Source: Physella acuta (lineage: Eukaryota; Mollusca; Gastropoda; Physidae). Taken from it: a DNA stretch of 64,000 bases. Under the pieces are notes generated by a model, which saw only the letters and a program-made list of their open reading frames with translations, did no database searches and was not told the DNA's origin. The translations under genes and the position numbers were made by a program. This document shows, piece by piece, positions 48,303 through 60,300 of this stretch (its first letter is position 1; each line of letters begins with the position of its first letter). Where the stretch lies: the NCBI RefSeq assembly GCF_028476545.1, contig NW_026732526.1, forward strand, positions 129,001 through 193,000, read 5' to 3'.

Positions 48303-51300
48303 GTAACTATTTCAAATGTTCAATTCTTTTTTCAATTCAAGTCATTTTGATCTTATTCATTCTAGCACCCTAGAGGAGTCACTGCATGCAGTCTTCATTG
48401 CTTTACCTAGGCAAAAAATTTCACAATTTAGCAACTTTACATTTATCAACTTCACAATTTAGTAGCTTTAAAATTGAATACCTTTACAAATTACAATTCA
48501 GTAACTTTAAAGTTAAGTAACTTCACAATAATTTAGCAACTTTAAAACACAACTTAGTAGCTTTAAAATTGAATAACTTTACAAATTACAATTTAGCAAC
48601 TTTAAAATTTAATAAATTAACAATAATTAAGCACATTTAAAATTTAGCAACTTCACAATTTAGTACCTTTAAAATTGAATAATTTTACAAAATATAATTT
48701 AGCAACTTTAAAATTGAATAATTTTACAAATTACAATTTAGCAACTTTATAACAATTGCTGTATACTTCAAACATGATGGAGGCGGTCATTTCATTTTCA
48801 TTGTCTATGAGCTGAATACTAAATAACCACAAAAATCTTTAACCCACCAAGATCATACAGACACATACACACACACACCAATATCACCAACACACCAATA
48901 TCACCAACACACCAATATCACCAACACACCAATATCACCAGCACACTAATGCCCCTAATACACTTTAATTTTTTTCATCCATGCAAGCGAGAACTGGAGC
49001 CAATCCAAAAAGTTCCACTGAAGAAGCTAAAAAACAAAAAGCCAATCAAAACTTTAGATCAGAATTGTGATACTGATAGCATTAAATGTAAGTAGTTACC
49101 AATTGTTCGACTATTTCAATCACTTAAAGCCTGGGTTGTTATACCAACAAGATTCATGTAGACTACATTATATAGCCAGTCCAACAACAAGATTCATGTA
49201 GACTACATTATATAGCCAGTCCAACAACAAGATTCATGTAGACTACATTATATAGCCAGTCCAACAACAAGATTCATGTAGACTACATTATATAGCCAGT
49301 CCAACAACAAGATTCATGTAGACTACATTATATAGCCAGTCCAACAACAAGATTCATGTAGACTACATTATATAGCCAGTCCAACAACAAGATTCATTAT
49401 TATTGTGTAGTTTTTTGGCATTGGCATTTTAATTCTATGTTTACTCTAGAACCAATGACGTCATTTTATTGTGTACTTTCCTGGCTTTAGAATATTTCCT
49501 TTATGTTAATGTGACATCACCCTTTGTTTTTTTGTTTGACTGAAAGTTTTTACTTTGCTTGTATTTTCTCAATATTGTTCCCAACAGACAGACAAACAGA
49601 ATAGCGTAACTATTATTATGATACTGACAAAATGCAAATGACAGATAAGTGACCACCACTTGCGATAGTGTGGTCAAGTTTATTTAGGCCTATGATAATA
49701 TGCATTCCATGATAAAGTTTAATTAGTACACAAAATACCTTGTTTAACGCAGTTAGGTTCAATCTATGCTATTGTAGGTTATTATTTACAATGATATATA
49801 CGATTCTGGCAATCACTTTAATCGTAAACTTGACATTAAAAATATCAACAAAGCTTAACGGTATTATCCTAACTGCTGTATCTAAGGTTTTGTATTGGCA
49901 AGGATTGTTACAAATAAATTTATTACGCATTGATCTATAGGAAAGAACTATGAATTAGCATAACACTGTGTACCAATTGATCAGAAATAATGAACATAGT
50001 GTTAAACCTTAATACAAATAAATGGTGTGATAGTCACACCTTTGCATTATAAAAAGCAATCTTAGAAAACAAGTTTAAGACGTTATTTCGCGTTTTAGAA
50101 AACTGTTTTAATAAATTGTTATAGGAATTGATGAAAATACACTATGTTGACTGAGTTCAGAAAAGATTTTGGAAAAAATATAGAAGTTTTAAGAAAAATT
50201 GCAATTTTGCCGGGGGGGGGGGGGGGGGGTTGTAGGCTGATGTGTGATGTCATTTTAGGGATGGGGGGGGGTCTGGCTTTTTGTGACGATCTGTGACGGA
50301 GTGGTGGGGGGTGGGGGTAACATTCGTCAAAAAAAGCGTGACATCACTTATGGATGACCCCTAATTAAAGCTGTGTACCAATTGATCAGAAAATAATAAA
50401 CCCAGGGTTAAACCTTAATACAAATAAACCATGGCCCTTAGTAAACCCAGTGTTAAACCTTAATACAAATAAACCATGGCCCTTAGTAAACCCAGGGTTA
50501 AATCTTAATACAAATAAACCATGGCCCTTAGTAAACCCAGGGTTAAATCTTAATACAAATAAACCATGGCCCTTAGCACCAAAAGAATTTTAGAAAATGG
50601 AAATTAAATATAAATAGCTAAGATAGTATTACAGTTATTTCCCTTTAAATTATCTCTCCTATCTTTGAAATGTAATTAATTAATTTAATCATTCTACCAT
50701 TATTAATAATTATACCTTTTACTTCACTAGTCTAAGAGAAAATAATTTTGACATTGAATAGTTTTAAATGTTTAGCCCAGTGAGTTTCTGCAATATTTTA
50801 TTCATGTTGTCTACTGTGCAAGTAAGACAATGTGATGCATGCCGCAGAAGCGTAGCAAAGGGGGGGCAGGGGGGTACATATGTCCCCGGGCGCCGACCCT
50901 AGAGGGGGCCAAAATGGGTTGAAAAAAATTAAAAGCTCATTTTAGCTGCAGTTGTGCATTATAAATATAAAAATATATATATATGGGGGGCGGGAAGGGT
51001 TGCTGGCATGCTGGGACATGCTGCAATTCTTGCAAGTTCCTGTGCTGTTGATGAAAGGGGCTTTCACTGATCTTTAAATTTGTCAGATTGATTTGTCATC
51101 AAGTGTTGTCTAGATCTAGTTGTAAAATGATCCAACACATTCATAAATGTATTTGTGCTGCTTTAAGTTATCTGTCACTTGAATATTAAAGGTGAAAATA
51201 GTCAATTTTAAAATCTTCCTTTTCAGTGCAGGCTGAAAAAGAAAAAGTGGAATCACTGCAAGAACTTGTCATCTCACCATTTTCTCCCTGGCATGCTGAC

Positions 51301-54300
51301 TGCTCATGGAGCAATGAGGCAACAAAACTTCGAGAAATGGCTGTCAAAACACCAGCAGTTTTAAGCAGAGATGTGGTTTTTTCATACTTTAAAACAATTC
51401 GAATATGTGATTATAATGTATGTATATATGTCATTTGTGATTATAATGTATGTATATATGTCATTTGTGATTATAATGTATGTATATATGTCATTTGTGA
51501 TTATAATGTATGTATATATGTCATTTGTGATTATAATGTATGTATATATGTCATTTGTGATTATAATGTATGTATATATGTCATTTGTGATTATAATGTA
51601 TGGGGATCCGGACAAAAGGCCGACATGACAAAAGGCCGACACGGACAAAAGGCCGACAAGTTTTATAAAACAAAAAACTACAATTAGAGACATGTTTAAT
51701 ATCTAAAATATGTAATTATATACGACTGTTTAAGTTTCTCATTAATATTCTTAGGTACATACAATAGGATAAAATGAAACACACGATGTAACCAATGATT
51801 TGTTGCCGATATATGTTTGTCCATATATAGGGAAATCACAAGTTTACACAAAAAACAAAAAATAACATTAATTTTGGCACACTTGTATCACAATGACAAC
51901 AGAATTAATGAATCCAGCGAATATAGCATACAACTTTTTTTTCACGCAATTCGCAAATATAATTCAAAGTTTGTCGGTATTTAACATGTGGTCCAGTCAA
52001 GGCACGCGATTGTTCTACTTCATTCGGTTTCTTTGATTTCTTTGCCAAATATGGTGGTAACACCACCTATCTGTTTATCCTTTGTACACTCCCGTCATCT
52101 CCATTGTCCACCTTATAAGGATCGCAACTAGCATTGTCTCTTCGCGTTCCACCTTGTTGCATGTAGGTGATGATGCCGGCGGCTTTTGACTTGGTTCTTT
52201 GATCATTATCTCTCATCGTTGACATAGAAGGAGCTATGAAAGACAGCACTGACAGCATTTTGCAATATCTAGGTGTTGATCCGTTGTATTTAAGACACTC
52301 CCGCAATCTCCAGTCGCTTGACCCGATGGTTCACCTTATAAGGATAGCAACTAGCACCGTCTCTTCTCTTGAACGTTTCACCTTATTTCATGCCTTATTT
52401 CGATGGTTGTCAAGATAGGAGCACATATTTTGCGATATTAGTATTTTTTATGCTTGTCGGCCTTATGTCCTGTCTGCCTTACGACATGTCGGCCTTATGG
52501 TCTGTCGGCCTTATGGTTTGTCGGCCTTTTGGCTGTCGGCCTTATGTCCTGTCTGCCTTACGACATGTCTGCCTTACGACATGTCTGCCTTATGTCCTGT
52601 CTGCCTTACGACATGTCTGCTTTACGACATGTCTGCCTTATGTCCTGTCTGCCTTACGACATGTCTGCCTTACGACATGTCTGCCTTACGACATGTCTGC
52701 CTTACGACATGTCTGCCTTACGACATGTCTGCCTTACGGCATGTCTGCCTTACGGCATGTCTGCCTTACGACATGTCTGCCTTACGGCATGTCGGCCTTT
52801 TGGCTGTCGGCCTTATGTCCTGTCTGCCTTACGACATGTCTGCCTTACGACATGTCAGCCTTTTGTCCATGATGGCCTTTTGGATGTCGGCCTTTTTGTC
52901 CTACACCCAATGTATGTATATATGTCATTTGTTATTATAATATATGCATGTATGTCAAAAAAGCAGCCAATGGGAGGATTGTGGGAATTAGATTTTTAAT
53001 AGTTGGGTTGTACATATCAACACATGTGTGGGTATAAACATGTGTATTTCCTATATATCAACACAAAAGTAATTAACTCTAAAATCTTACTTTAGCCCAA
53101 CTCTAGTCCTAGGTATTTTTAAAAGAATCTAAGATCTCTTAGTCAGTCAATTAACCCTAACCCAAAGTTAGCCAATTAGCCCTAACCCATAGTCAGTCAA
53201 TTAACCCTAACCCATAGCCAATCAATTAACCCTAACCCAAAGCTATTTCCTATCAACAGATAACAGAGATTGATGAAAAAATGTTGCAGCTAAAAAATTT
53301 GGAGGAACTTACTTTGACGGCAAATAGAATCCATCATGTGGATTCTAAGCATCTTCCACCTACATTAAAAGTAATTATGTGTTTGTGTGTGTGTTTTGTT
53401 TGTCTAGTAGAATCTTGACTTGTTTCTGTCGAGTAGAATCTTGACTTGTTTCTGTCGAGTAGAATCTTGACTTGTTTCTGTCGAGTAGAATCTCGACTTG
53501 TTTCTGTCTAGTAGAATCTTGACTTGTTTCTGTCGAGTAGAATCTTGACTTGTTTCTGTCTAGTAGAATGTTGACTTGTTTCTGTCGAGTAGAATCTTGA
53601 CTTGTTTCTGTCGAGTAGAATGTTGAAGGTTTGTTGAAGTCGTTGTTCACATAAAGTCTGTAATTAGTAAACACAGTCTTCTACTTTTTCTTCACCATTT
53701 CTCTTTATATTTGCCATAATTTATAACTAGCTGACTGTTTATAACTATAACAAAGTTTACAAAGTGAGCAGTCACAAGAAGAAGAAAACTTAATCTGTGT
53801 GTTCTAGTTCTACTGCAAAAAATAAATCTGCCTTACCCACCCCTCTTCTGTGTGAGGTGCCAATACATTTCCATTAACAGGTTATAGTTGTGCTATCACC
53901 TACTCCTTGGATAATTTTGTCTTCATTAAAGATCAGCTATTTAAATGTAGTTTGTAAACAATGTCTTCATTAAAGATCAGCTATTTAAATGTAGTTTGTA
54001 AACAATGTCTTCATTAAAGATCAGCTATTTAAATGTAGTTTGTAAACAATGTCTTCATTAAAGATCAGCTATTTAAATGTAGTTTGTAAACAATGTCTTC
54101 ATTAAAGATCAGCTATTTAAATGTAGTTTGTAAACAATGTCTTCATTAAAGATCAGCTATTTAAATGTAGTTTGTAAACAATGTCTTCATTAAAGATCAG
54201 CTATTTAAATGTAGTTTGTAAACAATGTCGGAACTGCATAGCTTGAATGATAGCTGTTGAATTTGTCTACACCATCGTGCTGAGACCCTGAGGTAGAAGA

Positions 54301-57300
54301 CCCAGCCTGATGTGGGAGGCACATTGTCAGGGGGTGCAACCTCTTGTTCAGTATAGTCATCAGTTGGAGCAGGCTACCTCTCCATCATATATATATATAT
54401 ATATACACATGTATACAATGTTGTTATTTGACTGTACAGGTTCTTGAATTATTTGCCAATGACATCACAGATCTCTCCCAGCTATGTTTGAAGCCTCCAT
54501 TGCTGGAACATTTAGGTCTTGGAAACAACAACATTTCTGTACTAGGTAGCTGTCTGTCAGCCACCCACTGGTAATAAGATTTCTTGATATGCCAACCATC
54601 TCTACAGTCATCCCTACCATTACTGTTGTATATGCCAGAAAGTTTAGGGGAGCTCAATCTGTGTGTGTTGTGTGTTAGCTCCCTTAAACTTTAGATCCTG
54701 TTTTGACTCAATAGCCATTCTCTGAATAACAAGAGCAGAATCAAATACCAATAGCACAATAACAAGAGCACAATCAGAATAACAAAAGCACAATAAAATA
54801 ACAAGAGCACAATCAAAATAGCAAGAGCAAAAATCAAATAACAAGAGCACAATCAAATAACAAGAGCACAATCAAATAACAATAGCACAATCAAATAACA
54901 AGAGCACTATCAAATAACAATAGCACAATAAAATAACAAGAGCACAATCAAAATAGCAAGAGCACAATCAAATAACAAGAGCACAATCAAAACATCAAGA
55001 GCACAATCAAATAACAAGAGCACAATCAAATAACAAGAGCACAATCAAATAACAAGAGCACAATCAAATAACAATAGCACAATCAAATAACAATAGCACA
55101 ATCAAATAACAAGAGCACAATCAAAATAGCAAGAGCACAATCAAATAACAAGAGCACAATCAAATAACAATAGCACAATCAAATAACAAGAGCACAATCA
55201 AATAACAAGAGCACAATCAAATAACAAGAGCACAATCAAATAACAAGAGCACAATCAAATAACAAGAGCACAATCAAATAACAAGAGCACAATCAAATAA
55301 CAATAGCATAATCAAATAACAAGAGCACAATCAAAATAGCAAGAGCACAATCAAATAACAAGAGCACAATCAAATAACAATAGCACAATCAAATAACAAT
55401 AGCACAATCAAATAACAAGAGCACAGTCAAATAACAAGAGCACAATCAAATAACAAGAGCACTATCAAATAACAAGAGCACAATCAGAATAACAATAGCA
55501 CAATCAAATAACAATAGCATAATCAAATAACAAGAGCACAATCAAAATAGCAAGAGCACAATCAAATAACAAGAGCACAATCAAAACATCAAGAGCACAA
55601 TCAAATAACAAGAGCACAATCAAATAACAAGAGCACAATCAAATAACAAGAGCACAATCAAATAACAATAGCACAATCAAATAACAATAGCACAATCAAA
55701 TAACAAGAGCACAGTCAAATAACAAGAGCACAATCAAATAACAAGAGCACTATCAAATAACAAGAGCACAATCAGAATAACAATAGCACAATCAAATAAC
55801 AATAGCATAATCAAATAACAAGAGCACAATCAAAATAGCAAGAGCACAATCAAATAACAAGAGCACAATCAAAACATCAAGAGCACAATCAAATAACAAG
55901 AGCACAATCAAATAACAAGAGCACAATCAAATAACAAGAGCACAATCAAATAACAATAGCACAATCAAATAACAATAGCACAATCAAATAACAAGAGCAC
56001 AATCAAAATAGCAAGAGCACAATCAAATAACAAGAGCACAATCAAATAACAATAGCACAATCAAATAACAAGAGCACAATCAAATAACAAGAGCACAATC
56101 AAATAACAAGAGCACAATCAAATAACAAGAGCACAATCAAATAACAAGAGCACAATCAAATAACAAGAGCACAATCAAATAACAATAGCATAATCAAATA
56201 ACAAGAGCACAATCAAAATAGCAAGAGCACAATCAAATAACAAGAGCACAATCAAATAACAATAGCACAATCAAATAACAATAGCACAATCAAATAACAA
56301 GAGCACAGTCAAATAACAAGAGCACAATCAAATAACAAGAGCACTATCAAATAACAAGAGCACAATCAGAATAACAATAGCACAATCAAATAACAATAGC
56401 ATAATCAAATAACAAGAGCACAATCAAAATAGCAAGAGCACAATCAAATAACAAGAGCACAATCAAATAACAATAGCACAATCAAATAACAAGAGCACAA
56501 TCAAATAACAATAGCATAATCAAATAACAAGAGCACAATCAAAATAGCAAGAGCACAATCAAATAACAAGAGCACAATAAAATAACAAGAGCACTATCAA
56601 ATAACAAGAGCACAATCAGAATAACAATAGCACAATCAAATAACAAGAGCACAATCAAAATAGCAAGAGCACAATCAAATAACAATAGCACAATCAAATA
56701 ACAAGAGCACAATCAAATAACGAGCACAATCAGAATAACAATAGCACAATAAGTTCAAAGAAATGTTAGCTTGTACTTTTCTACCAAAGATTTCCATAGT
56801 ATTTTGGACATTGTAGACAGAGAAAGATTATGGTATTCCCTCTAATCTTGTAATCCTTTAATCTTGTAATCCTCTAATCTTGTAATCCTCTAATCTTGTA
56901 ATCCTCTAATCTTGTAATCCTCTAATCTTGTAATCCTTTAATCTTGTAATCCTCTAATCTTGTAATCCTTTAATCTTGTAATCCTCTAATCTTGTAATCC
57001 TCTAATCTTGTAATCCTTTAATCTTGTAATCCTCTAATCTTGTAATCCTCTAATCTTGTAATCCTCTAATCTTGTAATCCTCTAATCTAATAACAAGAGC
57101 ACAATCAAAATAGCAAGAGTACAATCAAATAACAAGAGCACAATCAAATAACAAGAGCACAATCAAATAACAATAGCACAATCAAATAACAAGAGCACAA
57201 TCAAAATAGCAAGAGCACAATCAAATAACAAGAGCACAATCAAATAACAATAGCACAATCAAATAACAATAGCACAATCAAATAACAAGAGCACAATCAA

Positions 57301-60300
57301 AATAGGAAGAGTACAATCAAATAACAAGAGCACAATCAAATAACAATAGCACAATCAAATAACAAGAGCACAATCAAATAATGAGCACAATCAAATAACA
57401 AGAGCACAATCAAATAACAAGAGCACAATCAAATAACAAGAGCACAATCAAATAACAAGAGCACAATCAAATAACAAGAGCACAATCAAATAACGAGCAC
57501 AATCAAATAACAAGCACAATCAAATAACAATAGCACAATCAAATAACAATAGCACAATCAAATAACAAGAGCACAATCAAAATAGCAAGAGTACAATCAA
57601 ATAACAAGAGCACAATCAAATAACAAGAGCACAATTAAAATAGCAAGAGTACAATCAAATAACAAGAGCACAATCAAATAACAATAGCACAATCAAATAA
57701 CAAGAGCACAATCAAAATAGCAAGAGTACAATCAAATAACAAGAGCACAATCAAATAACAATAGCACAATCAAATAACAAGAGCACAATCAAATAATGAG
57801 CACAATCAAATAACAAGAGCACAATCAAATAACAAGAGCACAATCAAATAACAAGAGCACAATCAAATAACAAGAGCACAATCAAATAACAAGAGCACAA
57901 TCAAATAACAAGCACAATCAAATAACGAGCACAATCACACAATCAAATAACAATAGCACAATCAAATAACAATAGCACAATCAAATAACAAGAGCACAAT
58001 CAAAATAGCAAGAGTACAATCAAATAACAAGAGCATAATCAAATAACAATAGCACAATCAAATAACAAGAGCACAATCAAAATAGCAAGAGTACAATCAA
58101 ATAACAAGAGCACAATCAAATAACAATAGCACAATCAAATAACAAGAGCACAATCAAATAATGAGCACAATCAAATAACAAGAGCACAATCAAATAACAA
58201 GAGCACAATCAAATAACAAGAGCACAATCAAATAACAAGAGCACAATCAAATAACGAGCACAATCAAATAACGAGCACAATCAGAATAACAATAGCACAA
58301 TAAGTTCAAAGAAATGTTAGCTTGTACTTTTCTACCAAAGATTTCCATAGTATTTTGGATAGTGTAGACAGAGAAAGATTATGGTATTCCCTCTAATCTT
58401 GTAATCCTTTAATCTTGTAATCCTCTAATCTTGTAATCCTCTAATCTTGTAATCCTCTAATCTTGTAATCCTTTAATCTTGTAATCCTCTAATCTTGTAA
58501 TCCTTTAATCTTGTAATCCTCTAATCTTGTAATCCTCTAATCTTGTAATCCTTTAATCTTGTAATCCTCTAATCTTGTAATCCTCTAATCTTGTAATCCT
58601 CTAATCTTGTAATCCTCTAATCTTGTAATCCTCTAATCTAATAACAAGAGCACAATCAAAATAGCAAGAGTACAATCAAATAACAAGAGCACAATCAAAT
58701 AACAAGAGCACAATCAAATAACAATAGCACAATCAAATAACAAGAGCACAATCAAAATAGCAAGAGCACAATCAAATAACAAGAGCACAATCAAATAACA
58801 ATAGCACAATCAAATAACAATAGCACAATCAAATAACAAGAGCACAATCAAAATAGCAAGAGTACAATCAAATAACAAGAGCACAATCAAATAACAATAG
58901 CACAATCAAATAACAAGAGCACAATCAAATAATGAGCACAATCAAATAACAAGAGCACAATCAAATAACAAGAGCACAATCAAATAACAAGAGCACAATC
59001 AAATAACAAGAGCACAATCAAATAACGAGCACAATCAAATAACAAGCACAATCAAATAACAATAGCACAATCAAATAACAATAGCACAATCAAATAACAA
59101 GAGCACAATCAAAATAGCAAGAGTACAATCAAATAACAAGAGCACAATCAAATAACAAGAGCACAATTAAAATAGCAAGAGTACAATCAAATAACAAGAG
59201 CACAATCAAATAACAATAGCACAATCAAATAACAAGAGCACAATCAAATAATGAGCACAATCAAATAACAAGAGCACAATCAAATAACAATAGCACAATC
59301 AAATAACAAGAGCACAATCAAATAACAAGAGCACAATCAAATAACAAGAGCACTATCAAATAACAAGAGCACAATCAGAATAATAATAGCACAATCAAAT
59401 AACAAGAGCACAATCAAAATAGCAAGAGCACAATCAAATAACAATAGCACAATCAAATAACAAGAGCACAATCAAATAACGAGCACAATCAGAATAACAA
59501 TAGCACAATAAGTTCAAAGAAATGTTAGCTTGTACTTTTCTACCAAAGATTTCCATAGTATTTTGGACATTGTAGACAGAGAAAGATTATGGTATTCCCT
59601 CTAATCTTGTAATCCTTTAATCTTGTAATCCTCTAATCTTGTAATCCTCTAATCTTGTAATCCTCTAATCTTGTAATCCTCTAATCTTGTAATCCTTTAA
59701 TCTTGTAATCCTCTAATCTTGTAATCCTTTAATCTTGTAATCCTCTAATCTTGTAATCCTCTAATCTTGTAATCCTTTAATCTTGTAATCCTCTAATCTT
59801 GTAATCCTCTAATCTTGTAATCCTCTAATCTTGTAATCCTCTAATCTAATAACAAGAGCACAATCAAAATAGCAAGAGTACAATCAAATAACAAGAGCAC
59901 AATCAAATAACAAGAGCACAATCAAATAACAAGAGCACAATCAAATAACAATAGCACAATCAAATAACAAGAGCACAATCAAAATAGCAAGAGCACAATC
60001 AAATAACAAGAGCACAATCAAATAACAATAGCACAATCAAATAACAATAGCACAATCAAATAACAAGAGCACAATCAAAATAGCAAGAGTACAATCAAAT
60101 AACAAGAGCACAATCAAATAACAATAGCACAATCAAATAACAAGAGCACAATCAAATAATGAGCACAATCAAATAACAAGAGCACAATCAAATAACAAGA
60201 GCACAATCAAATAACAATAGCACAATCAAATAACAAGAGCACAATCAAATAACAAGCACAATCAAATAACGAGCACAATCAAATAACAATAGCACAATCA

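Noticed and set aside
52369-52999. Three overlapping Cys/Leu-rich frames of 147-181 codons
   Set aside because: They read through the satellite-like arm of a foldback element in all three frames.
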